Source: Chloroflexota bacterium | GTDB taxonomy: Bacteria; Chloroflexota; Anaerolineae; B4-G1 | DNA: 6,586 nucleotides | NCBI GenBank assembly: GCA_003648125.1 | Contig: QMOE01000139.1 | Span: 1-6,586, forward strand | Direction: 5' to 3' | Shown here: piece after piece, positions 1 through 6,346 of the stretch | How the letters are laid out: every line of letters starts with the position of its first letter | How positions within the stretch are numbered: the first letter of the stretch is position 1 | Translations under genes and position numbers: made by a program | Notes under the pieces: generated by a model | The model's database searches: none | The model's input: only the letters and a program-made list of their open reading frames with translations | What the model was told of the DNA's origin: nothing

Positions 1-1
1 G

Positions 2-436
2 ACGTGGATGATCGTCCGGGGCCTACTGGGGCTAGGACGCGAAACGGAGATCGCGGTGATGGCCCTGCTGGCAGTGGCTGTATTGGTGTTAGGGTGGCGA
101 TTGTGGCGCGGCGACTGGGCGCAGATGATTTGGATGTTGGGGTTGTTGCTATTGCTGACAAATTTCTTCACGCCGCGTATCGCAACCACCAATTACTTGA
201 TCCTGCTACCCTGGGTGCTGTGGGGGTTCTGCTGGATGCAGCGCGCGTGGGAACGACGCGGTCTCTGGGCGGCGGCAGCCGTAGAGGCGCTCTCAATGGT
301 AGGACTGTGGGCGCTGTTTCTGGTCACTATTGAGGGTAACTTTGAACATTCCTCCGTATACTTGCCGTTTCCGGCCGCGATGATGTTGCTTTTGGCCTGG
401 TTGTGGAAACAGACAAAAACGCAAAGTGAGCTCTAG
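2..436 (+). CDS. C-terminal part of a GT87 (DUF2029)-like polyprenyl-phosphate glycosyltransferase
   Basis: This is the last 144 codons of a gene that enters from the left; the frame is already open at base 2, so the ATG at 8 is very probably internal. The visible part is almost all membrane: about five hydrophobic segments with short basic loops (RLWRGD, QRAWERR), ending in a charged tail (KQTKTQSEL) before TAG. The stretch TNFFTPRIATTNYLILLP resembles the late-helix segment of GT87/DUF2029 proteins, where a [ST]P-R-x-A-T-T-N loop precedes the last helices. Members of that family are GT-C enzymes that move a sugar from a polyprenyl phosphate to an acceptor on the outer face of the membrane; the catalytic N-terminal loop lies outside the window, so activity cannot be judged. 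Its last helices (293-373) match the remnant at 584-664 without gaps (11 of 27 residues). A GT39 relative cannot be excluded. Confidence 0.72.
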   Translation, partial: TWMIVRGLLGLGRETEIAVMALLAVAVLVLGWRLWRGDWAQMIWMLGLLLLLTNFFTPRIATTNYLILLPWVLWGFCWMQRAWERRGLWAAAAVEALSMVGLWALFLVTIEGNFEHSSVYLPFPAAMMLLLAWLWKQTKTQSEL

Positions 437-510
437 ATGACTGGAGGGAGACGACCAGGAAAAAACGTGTCGCGAACCCAAACCAGGCAGTCACTGCACA
501 AACTAAATCA

Positions 511-760
511 ATGACCACACCGAGACCTGCTGCTCTTCCTCTGCCTGGCCCTGCTCGTGCGCCTGCTGATTGGAATGGTCACCTTGCAAATAGCGCTATG
601 GATTCTCTTCTTGAGCACCATCAGCGAAGATTGGGAGAACCCGATGATGTTTCTGCCTCTGCCACTTTTCAGCCTGGCGGTGATGGTTGGGATCGAGATC
701 AACTGCTGGCGGGCCAAACGCCAAGCAATGAATTCCTCCGATCTGGGCGATGCGCGATGA
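511..760 (+). pseudogene. Internally deleted, frameshifted GT39/GT87-type glycosyltransferase remnant
   Basis: Read in the frame of base 521 (CGA GAC CTG CTG), this stretch encodes RDLLLFLCLALLVRLLIG, a typical first helix of these enzymes. It then passes directly into the last two helices (LWILFLSTISEDWE, then FLPLPLFSLAVMVG) and ends with TGA at 758-760. The whole middle of a 400-600 residue enzyme is missing. Bases 521-567 match 6398-6444 at 42 of 47 positions, and 584-664 matches the protein end of the gene at 2-436. The ancestral ATG at 511 is one base out of frame: there are 10 bases between it and CGAGAC, against 9 in the 6389 copy. In the frame of the remnant, TGA at 512-514 also blocks entry from the ATG at 437. 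Only GTG 557 or ATG 575 could start a 67- or 61-residue two-helix peptide, and neither has a good Shine-Dalgarno. The gap 437-510 holds nothing else I can support. It could be a short translated coupler peptide, but decay looks more likely. Confidence 0.7.
757..760 (+). promoter_or_regulatory. ATGA stop-start overlap (translational coupling site)
   Basis: TGA 758-760 ends the remnant frame and overlaps ATG 757-759 of the flippase-like gene. Such overlaps usually mean the downstream start is reached by ribosomes ending the upstream frame. Here the upstream frame is a decayed gene, so the overlap may be inherited from a time when a full glycosyltransferase was coupled to this gene. Confidence 0.6.
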
Positions 761-1710
761 AGCGCTGGCTGCGCCTGGCCCTGCAATTGCTCAGTTTGGC
801 ATTGTTCGTGTTTATCCTTTGGCTAGGCGGGCCAGAGGTCTGGGAACAGATATTGGCCGGCGACCGGGGAAGCATCCTGGTTTCTTTTCTATTGATTGGA
901 TCAGCCACTATGCTATCTGCCACTCGCCTGCGGGCTATTGCCAGGTCGGTGACTGATGGTACGCTGTCCCCGTGGCGTCGCTTTTACTATCTGAACGTGA
1001 CAACCCGCGCCCTCGGCCTGGTAGTGCCCCGCAGCCTGAGCACCGTGGGCGGAAAATCGGTTGGCCTGCGGGCAATGGGCATCCCGCTCAAACGGGCCGT
1101 CTGGATCGTGGTGCTAGATAACCTATTTGACTTGGGCTTGCTGGGCATACTAGTGGCTCCGGCCCTGCTATTCCTGAGAGGCGGGATCTCACCGGCTGGC
1201 TTCATCGCGCTGGCAGTGGGTCTGATCCTGATAGTGGCCAGCGCATTCTGGTGGGCCACGGTCAGCGGACAACTGCTCTCTCTCGTCAGATGGTTGGGGC
1301 GCATCCCGTGGCTGCCCTCTGCCCTGCATCTCGACACAGAGACCTCCGCCGACTTGTTGCCGTCTCGCGCCACAACCCTGCAAGTGTTGGGATTGTCGTT
1401 GCTGCTCGACAGTGTCCTGGCGACCTATTTCTACTTTATCGCCCGCGCAGTAGGAGTGATCCATCCCTGGCTCATCTTTGCCGCCGGCTTTCCGATGACC
1501 CAACTCAGCCTGGTGCTGGCGGTCACTCCCGGCGGGCTGGGACTGTTCGACGCGGGCTGGTACGGTGTATTGCTGCTGGGCGGCGTGCCTCATCAGGAGG
1601 CCCTTACGTTTGTCATCGCTCAGCGGGCCTATATTTTCGTCTTTGTGTTGGCCTGGGCGGGGTTTGGCACGTTGCTCTCGTTGACAGAGGATGTCAATCA
1701 TAGCCCGTAA
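757..1710 (+). CDS. YbhN/UPF0104-like flippase-family membrane protein (LPG synthase TM region)
   Basis: This 317-residue protein has about eight hydrophobic segments and the two family signatures of PF03706/TIGR00374. The first is a central P91-R-S-L-S-T-V-G-G-K-S followed by a helix with D121-N-L-F-D125. The second is the late T257-P-G-G-L-G-L-F-D265 motif followed by R290 in the next helix. The length is normal for stand-alone members (about 300-330). Family members include MprF transmembrane domains, YbhN and parts of archaeal AglD; they are linked to moving or modifying lipids and lipid-linked sugars, which fits the glycosyltransferase neighbours, but substrate is unknown. I start it at ATG 757, giving the basic N-terminus MKRWLRLALQ and an ATGA overlap with the stop of the preceding remnant. 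The frame is open back to ATG 511, but the extra 82 residues are polar, P/G/R-rich and are just the remnant read out of frame. No strong Shine-Dalgarno precedes 757, so coupling or a weak site is expected. Confidence 0.85.
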   Translation: MKRWLRLALQLLSLALFVFILWLGGPEVWEQILAGDRGSILVSFLLIGSATMLSATRLRAIARSVTDGTLSPWRRFYYLNVTTRALGLVVPRSLSTVGGKSVGLRAMGIPLKRAVWIVVLDNLFDLGLLGILVAPALLFLRGGISPAGFIALAVGLILIVASAFWWATVSGQLLSLVRWLGRIPWLPSALHLDTETSADLLPSRATTLQVLGLSLLLDSVLATYFYFIARAVGVIHPWLIFAAGFPMTQLSLVLAVTPGGLGLFDAGWYGVLLLGGVPHQEALTFVIAQRAYIFVFVLAWAGFGTLLSLTEDVNHSP

Positions 1711-1823
1711 GTTTTCAAGGTGCCCGGCACTTTACAATTACCCTCGAAAATGGCTCTTTCGATGGCAACCAGATGCCATTTTCATCAAAATCGGTACATA
1801 CAAGTGCCGGGCACCTTGAAAAC
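1711..1823 (+). repeat. 113-bp element bounded by perfect 21-bp inverted repeats (REP/MITE-like)
   Basis: The arms at 1711-1731 (starting GTTTTCAAGGTGCCC) and 1803-1823 (ending GGGCACCTTGAAAAC) are exact reverse complements over 21 bases and enclose 71 bp. Each arm carries its own small palindrome, GTGCC-C-GGCAC on the left and GTGCC-G-GGCAC on the right. This GTGCCnGGCAC core is the kind of REP-like palindrome that is often dispersed and mobilised by Y1 (IS200/IS605, RAYT-type) transposases; that link is inference. No open frame of note and no clear target-site duplication flank it. It begins at the base right after the TAA of the flippase-like gene and ends 24 bp before the next ATG, so as RNA it would fold into a long stem and could end transcription, stabilise the upstream message or split the cluster in two. 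There is no T-run typical of an intrinsic terminator. Confidence 0.85.
1746..1783 (+). repeat. Nested 9-bp inverted repeat inside the 113-bp element
   Basis: GAAAATGGC (1746-1754) and GCCATTTTC (1775-1783) are perfect reverse complements with a 20-base loop. A competing pairing exists: ATGGC at 1762-1766 can pair with GCCAT at 1775-1779, and TCGAAA at 1744-1749 with TTTCGA at 1757-1762. The interior of the element is therefore structured rather than a random loop. Confidence 0.6.
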
Positions 1824-1847
1824 CTGGTTCGAGAACACTAAAAGGCA

Positions 1848-3416
1848 ATGATCAAAAAAATTACTCGGAGAAAACTATATCGGGAATGGGTGATCCTGGC
1901 CGCGCTATCGCTGCTGGTGATTCTGTTAAGGTGGCCGTCGTTGGAGCAGCCCTTTGATAACGACAGCGGGGCTAACGCCTACCACGCCCGGCTCATCGCG
2001 CGCGGCGAACCGTTGTACAGCACACATCACCCGGCCCATCAACTGCCGGGGGTGTATTACACCTATGCGCTGGCGTTCACCCTGTTCGGAGATAGCGTCT
2101 GGGCCGTCAAGTTTCTGCTCATATTGTGGACCATCGCCGCTGTCTGCTTGCTATACCGCCTGGGGACATTGCTGATGAGCAAAACCGCCGCTTCACTCGC
2201 TGCGGTCTTTTATGCCGTTCTTTCCTCACACATCTGGTTGTTTGGCAGCACAGCCCAGGCGGAGCTGTTCGCCAATCTACCGCGCATAGCAGCGATCTTG
2301 ATAATGTTGCACCTGACGAAACGGAACGCGGCAGCGTGGCAGTTTGCCCTCGTGGGATTATTGAGCGCAGCGGCCTTTATGTTCAGAGCAGTGTATCTCT
2401 CATCCCTGGCAGTGGCCGGATTTGTGCTGTTGACCGAGTTGTGTCGCCGCCCAAAAATGCCTGGCGTCTGGCGGACGGTCATCACGCGCGGCCTTTGGAT
2501 TAGCCTGGGGTTTACCAGTGGGCTATTGGCGGTAGGCGTCTACTTTGCGGCCCTGGGGTTGCTTCCCCGCCTGCTCCTGGTGTTTACCCTGGGGCAAAGA
2601 TACATCGCCTCAGAAGACGTCGTCCGCGCGACGGGCAAATACTGGCTTTTTTTCCCCTTCATTGGATTGCTGAGAAACAACGCCGTGCTGCTCGTTTGCA
2701 GCCTGGGCGGACTGGCCGCGGCGCTATTGAGTGGATTTCAATCCAGACGGACAAGAAAAACAGCCCGCATATTCTCCATCGCAGTTTGGTACGTTCTGTC
2801 CTTCATCGAATCAAACGTCGGCTGCAACCTCTTTTTGCATTACTATCTGCTCATCGTGCCTCCATTGTCGCTGCTGGCCGCCTGGTTCCTGGCCTGGTTC
2901 TACCACTATCTGAACAAACACATCCCGACCATTAGCCACGCACTGGCGGCATTGCTGCCGGGCGCACTGCTAATCGCTGCGCTGATTGTCAGCATCGAAC
3001 AGAATTTTGACTATTATCGCCTCTATACTCAATACAAATTTGGAGTTGGCAACCGCCGAGATTTCGCGCTGCATGGATGGCCCCTCATCGAGCCGCAAAT
3101 CGTGCCAGCTCAGGAATTGGCAGATTACATTCAGAGACACAGCCTGCCATCCGATTACGTCTACTACTGGTCCGATAACATTCAGTTTTACTACATGGCC
3201 GACCGTCGCTGTCCAATTGACACGATATGGCCGCTCTACGTCGCAGCGACGGGGCCGCGCCAACGCATCTTTACCCCACAGACAAAGTACATCATCATTG
3301 GAGAAAGCAACCAGGCTCCTTATCCCACCTGGCTGCACCCGGAACTGGCCGAACGGGGATACAGACTGGAAACGACGATCGAGGACCAGGAAGTCTATCG
3401 TCGCCCTGCTGACTGA
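1848..3416 (+). CDS. Divergent GT39/ArnT-like membrane glycosyltransferase
   Basis: The 522-residue protein has a short basic N-terminus (MIKKITRRKLYREW), a first helix at about 14-28, an extracytoplasmic loop with F36-D-N-D-S-G41, then about ten further helices and a soluble C-terminal region after about residue 385. In GT-C enzymes of family GT39 the aspartate in the first loop is the usual catalytic or donor-phosphate site; D37 or D39 fits. The usual D-H-K-P-P motif that follows is here T59-H-H-P-A-H-Q-L-P-G68, lacking the lysine. The helix motif H331-Y-Y-L-L-I-V-P-P is shared with the gene at 4780 (HYY 314-316), as is the tail pattern A-[DE]-Y-I-x-R-x-S ... S-D-Y-V-x-x-W. Expected role: transfer of a sugar from polyprenyl phosphate to an envelope acceptor. 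The start is ATG 1848, with only a weak purine run (AAAAGG) very close upstream. It lies 24 bp after the inverted-repeat element and 99 bp before the next gene. Confidence 0.8.
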   Translation: MIKKITRRKLYREWVILAALSLLVILLRWPSLEQPFDNDSGANAYHARLIARGEPLYSTHHPAHQLPGVYYTYALAFTLFGDSVWAVKFLLILWTIAAVCLLYRLGTLLMSKTAASLAAVFYAVLSSHIWLFGSTAQAELFANLPRIAAILIMLHLTKRNAAAWQFALVGLLSAAAFMFRAVYLSSLAVAGFVLLTELCRRPKMPGVWRTVITRGLWISLGFTSGLLAVGVYFAALGLLPRLLLVFTLGQRYIASEDVVRATGKYWLFFPFIGLLRNNAVLLVCSLGGLAAALLSGFQSRRTRKTARIFSIAVWYVLSFIESNVGCNLFLHYYLLIVPPLSLLAAWFLAWFYHYLNKHIPTISHALAALLPGALLIAALIVSIEQNFDYYRLYTQYKFGVGNRRDFALHGWPLIEPQIVPAQELADYIQRHSLPSDYVYYWSDNIQFYYMADRRCPIDTIWPLYVAATGPRQRIFTPQTKYIIIGESNQAPYPTWLHPELAERGYRLETTIEDQEVYRRPAD

Positions 3417-3445
3417 TTGACAAGCCACCAGATCTAGCGAGTTAG

Positions 3446-3467
3446 TGCAAATAGAGCGACATTTGCA
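3446..3467 (+). repeat. Small inverted repeat TGCAAAT/ATTTGCA in the 99-bp gap before 3516
   Basis: TGCAAAT (3446-3452) and ATTTGCA (3461-3467) are perfect reverse complements around an 8-base loop. It could be a protein-binding site or a weak hairpin; there is no T-run, so it is not a convincing terminator. It is the only structured element I see in the gap 3417-3515, where I found no good -35/-10 pair. Confidence 0.35.
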
Positions 3468-3515
3468 GGAACACCACTTGATGCAAAGGCAGCTAATTTA
3501 AAAAACAGAAAGATA

Positions 3516-4766
3516 ATGAAACGCTATTGGCTTATACTCATCTTGACCATCATCCTCATAGTTTACCTGGCTGCAGGCGCGTTTAGCGAATGCTGGCTTG
3601 GGATAGTGACCCATCATAAAATAGGAGAAGACTTTCTGATTTATTATCAAGCCTATACAAAAGCTCGGAGTGGCGATAATCCCTATTTGCCCTATCACAT
3701 TGGGCGAAGCTATGTCTATCATCCTTTCGGCCTGACATTCGTTAGCCTTTTCTCGTGGCACAGCAACATCTCTCTGGCTATCCTGAGTTGGGCTTTAATT
3801 AGTGTAGGAGCATGGTTGCTTTCAATTTTCGTCGTACTACGAGTAGCGAAAAAGCATTTCGCTCCTATCACAGTTTTTCATAATGAAGGATTTACTACCA
3901 GGTTCATTGTTCTGATGTTCTTGGGTTTTGCTCCCTTTTGGGAAACAATTCATATAGGCCAAATAAATACTTTTGTAGCACTTTTCATCTATCTCGCCCT
4001 TTACTTTTATCAAGGTGAAAGACCATTGCTTTCGGGAGTCTTTCTTGCTTTAGCAATATCACTAAAAACATCTCCCGTTGTACTCGTACTATGTTTCCTG
4101 GTACAATTTCGGTTTCGAGTCGTTCTTAGTACATTGATTAGCTTGACTGCCTTGAGCATCATACCTGCTATCCAATTCTCACCACAAATACTGGGTAATT
4201 TTCTGGCAATTTTACCCAAATTGGGGGCAGAGATTCACCCTACTATGTATAACCAAAGCATACTGAGTGCCTGTTTTCGCGTCTTTGCACATCTGGGTAA
4301 GGGAGAGATTGGTAATGTGCTGACAATTAGACACAAAATAGCTTTTCTGGTAGTGCTGTTCGGAATTTTGCTAAAAGGGGCTTTTATGCCCAAACACTCG
4401 ACTCTTACAAACACCTGGCTGTTTACCACAATACTAGTCATCACAGTTTTCTTCTCTCCCCTTGTATGGTATCACCATTCTGTTCTTTTGCTATTACCAT
4501 TAACATTACTATTGTTGCGACAATCCAAAATCAGTTTTGCCGTGGGAATGGGACTGATCTCGCTAATACAGATAGACAGATCATTTGAATACATTACAAA
4601 AAACGCTGCAATGCCAGTCCTGTTGGCTCACTCAATTCTTTTGGGTATTGTAATAGCCATATTCTTACAGAGCCGGTGGAATGTCATCACCAATAAAACT
4701 AAACAAGCCCGATCTCTAGCCTGGCTCCTCCATAGTCCCGATTCGAGGCGTAAAACAGTCGAATAA
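3516..4766 (+). CDS. GT87 (DUF2029)-like polyprenyl-phosphate glycosyltransferase
   Basis: This 416-residue integral membrane protein shows the GT87 signature order: a first-loop G37-E-D-F-L-I-Y-Y with D39 as the likely catalytic aspartate, followed by S52-G-D-N-P-Y57; then Y66-V-Y-H-P-F71; G148-Q-I-N151; K184-T-S-P187; N246-Q-S; and the late S314-P-L-V-W-Y-H-H321 entering a leucine-rich helix. GT87 enzymes such as mycobacterial PimE and AftC-like proteins use polyprenyl-phosphate mannose or arabinose on the outer membrane face; the sugar here cannot be told. Length is normal for the family. It ends in a basic cytoplasmic-type tail (R387 onward). The codon and base make-up is distinctly AT-richer than the genes at the left of the window (hand-counted lines 40-48% GC). 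The start at ATG 3516 gives MKRYW followed by a helix; a weak AGAAAG lies just upstream. Only 13 bp separate it from the next gene, so the two are probably co-transcribed. Confidence 0.87.
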   Translation: MKRYWLILILTIILIVYLAAGAFSECWLGIVTHHKIGEDFLIYYQAYTKARSGDNPYLPYHIGRSYVYHPFGLTFVSLFSWHSNISLAILSWALISVGAWLLSIFVVLRVAKKHFAPITVFHNEGFTTRFIVLMFLGFAPFWETIHIGQINTFVALFIYLALYFYQGERPLLSGVFLALAISLKTSPVVLVLCFLVQFRFRVVLSTLISLTALSIIPAIQFSPQILGNFLAILPKLGAEIHPTMYNQSILSACFRVFAHLGKGEIGNVLTIRHKIAFLVVLFGILLKGAFMPKHSTLTNTWLFTTILVITVFFSPLVWYHHSVLLLLPLTLLLLRQSKISFAVGMGLISLIQIDRSFEYITKNAAMPVLLAHSILLGIVIAIFLQSRWNVITNKTKQARSLAWLLHSPDSRRKTVE

Positions 4767-4773
4767 AGAAGGA
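4767..4773 (+). promoter_or_regulatory. Ribosome binding site for the 4780 gene
   Basis: AGAAGGA lies between the TAA at 4764-4766 and the ATG at 4780, with 6 bases between its end and the start. It is the best Shine-Dalgarno-like site in the window and supports ATG 4780 as the true start. Confidence 0.7.
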
Positions 4774-4779
4774 AAGTGA

Positions 4780-6345
4780 ATGAACAAATGGCTTCTAATA
4801 GTGCTGGCTGTATTAGTCGCCTGCGTATTACTTCCCAATACCCCTTTGCACAGAGAAATCCCCACCAGGGACTCGGGCGTGTTTCTCTACATAGGACAGC
4901 AAATTTTGGATGGTAAAATCCCCTATCGCGACGTGTGGGATCACAAGCCGCCGGTAATCCATTACATCAACGCTCTGGGACTATTTATTGGAAATGGATC
5001 TGTTTGGGGAGTAAGCTTTCTAGAGTTTGGAGCACTTTATTTGGCAGGAGTGCTGAGTTACATATTCACGAAACGCGCGCTCGGGGTTGCGCCTGCGATC
5101 TTTGGCGTGATTGCGTGTTTTGTAACTCTAACTTTGCTCTTGGGAGGTGGAAACTTTACAGAGGAGTTCGCACTACCGTGCCAATTCGCGGCGCTATATC
5201 TATTTTGGCAATCGGAGCAACGGGGTGATTACTCGTGGCGAGGTTTTCTAATCGGGGTGACGGCTGCAATATCCTTCCTATTGAAACAGAATTTGATAGG
5301 TGTGCATCTATCTATCGTGACTTTTTTGCTGTTGACGCGAGCGTCACAACGTCGCTGGCACGATCTCTTTTTTCATCTGACGACGATATTCTTGGGGGCA
5401 GCAAGTATTATCCTCATCGTTGGGCTTTACTTTGCCTGCCAGGGCGCATTGAACAATCTTTGGAACAATGTTTTTGAGTATAACTTTGCATACTTTATCA
5501 CGACAATTGGAAACAGAACCACAGCTCTCGTAGCGGGGTTGGTGCTTACATCCCTTTCGGGAATGTCTATCCTGGCGCTCGTAACATGGTTCACCGGAGT
5601 TATTTACATGCTGCGTGATAAGAGTGAGATCAAAGATAAAAAAGCGTTGCTCCTTTTATCCCTCGTCAATTTGCCAATCGAGTTTTTCCTCGTGGCTGTT
5701 TCTGGAAAAGCCTACTCGCATTATTATATTGCATGGCTTCCCGTGTTCACGATCCTGACAAGCTTTTTCGCCTACGTTTTTACGGTGCGTTTTTACCCTC
5801 GACTAAGAACAGCCTCCAAAATGGCAAGGGTAATGTCTGTTTATTTATGGGTGTTTGTGTTCATGGGCATGATCTATTGGCCAGGAACAACTCTTATCAA
5901 GCAAATGGTGACCTTGTCCAATGCGCGTCAAGCCACGGGGCATCAGATGGCTGAATATATTAAAAGATCTACAAACGCAAGTGACTATGTTTTGATCTGG
6001 GGAGCCGAGACGAGTGTAAATTTTGTTGCTTGCAGGCAATCTCCTACCCGTTTTGTCTATCAGTACCCCCTGTACACGCGCGGCTATCAGAGCGTCGCAT
6101 TGATAAAAGAATTTCTGGATAGTATTGCAACAAACAAACCTGTCCTGGTTGTTGATACCTCACCCAGCAACGAACTGATACCACCCCTTGACCCCATCGC
6201 GAGAGAAAAGTGGAGTCTGGCAAGTGAAAACTATGGCATATTGCCCGCGATGGATAGCGTGTTCGATTACATAGCTTCTAACTATAGGTTAAAAGAAAAG
6301 GTAGGGCAGGAACAGTGGCCCGTCTATGTATACGTGGAAGAGTGA
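4780..6345 (+). CDS. GT39/ArnT-like membrane glycosyltransferase (canonical motif set)
   Basis: The 521-residue protein has one N-terminal helix (4-18), then the extracytoplasmic loop R30-D-S-G-V-F-L-Y-I-G-Q-Q-I-L-D-G-K-I-P-Y with D31 as the expected catalytic aspartate, and D54-H-K-P-P58, the classical GT39 loop motif thought to contact the donor phosphate. G124-N-F-T-E-E-F-A-L-P133 follows a later helix. H314-Y-Y and a proline-containing helix come late. After the last helix (about 353-368) there is a 150-residue soluble tail with S401-D-Y-V-L-I-W and a hydrophobic beta-like stretch P454-V-L-V-V-D-T, probably outside the membrane. It should add a sugar from polyprenyl phosphate to an envelope glycan or lipid; specificity is unknown. 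The tail and HYY motif mark it as a paralogue of the 1848 gene, though the two are strongly diverged. Composition is intermediate to low in GC. Its TGA is followed one base later by the ATG of the next gene. Confidence 0.88.
   Translation: MNKWLLIVLAVLVACVLLPNTPLHREIPTRDSGVFLYIGQQILDGKIPYRDVWDHKPPVIHYINALGLFIGNGSVWGVSFLEFGALYLAGVLSYIFTKRALGVAPAIFGVIACFVTLTLLLGGGNFTEEFALPCQFAALYLFWQSEQRGDYSWRGFLIGVTAAISFLLKQNLIGVHLSIVTFLLLTRASQRRWHDLFFHLTTIFLGAASIILIVGLYFACQGALNNLWNNVFEYNFAYFITTIGNRTTALVAGLVLTSLSGMSILALVTWFTGVIYMLRDKSEIKDKKALLLLSLVNLPIEFFLVAVSGKAYSHYYIAWLPVFTILTSFFAYVFTVRFYPRLRTASKMARVMSVYLWVFVFMGMIYWPGTTLIKQMVTLSNARQATGHQMAEYIKRSTNASDYVLIWGAETSVNFVACRQSPTRFVYQYPLYTRGYQSVALIKEFLDSIATNKPVLVVDTSPSNELIPPLDPIAREKWSLASENYGILPAMDSVFDYIASNYRLKEKVGQEQWPVYVYVEE
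6336..6342 (+). promoter_or_regulatory. Shine-Dalgarno-like site deciding the start at 6347
   Basis: GGAAGAG inside the last codons of the 4780 gene lies 4 bases before ATG 6347. No comparable purine run precedes the alternative in-frame ATG at 6389, so this site favours 6347. Confidence 0.5.
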
Positions 6346-6346
6346 T

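Noticed and set aside
437..514. A 25-codon frame starting with ATG directly after the TAG of the first gene
   Set aside because: It stops at TGA 512-514, has no clear ribosome site, and its basic, non-hydrophobic product has no recognisable pattern; it is probably leader DNA of the decayed gene.
1189..1701. A 170-codon reverse-strand frame opposite the flippase-like gene
   Set aside because: The product is rich in Q, R, G and P with no domain pattern, and it lies wholly within a convincing forward gene; a composition-driven shadow.
1711..1823. Calling the inverted repeat a classical intrinsic terminator
   Set aside because: The stem is long but the loop is 71 bases and no T-run follows either arm; a terminator role stays possible but is not shown.
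1816..1844. Possible promoter at the right end of the inverted-repeat element (TTGAAA, then TAAAAG)
   Set aside because: The -10 match is poor, and transcription would begin at or inside the start codon at 1848.
2970..3428. A 152-codon reverse-strand frame opposite the end of the 1848 gene
   Set aside because: The forward strand carries the motif-bearing C-terminal region of a GT39-like protein; no ribosome site or family resemblance was seen on the reverse strand.
3478..3506. Possible promoter before 3516 (TTGATG at 3478)
   Set aside because: No acceptable -10 hexamer lies 16-18 bases downstream; the GATAAT at 3512 overlaps the start codon.
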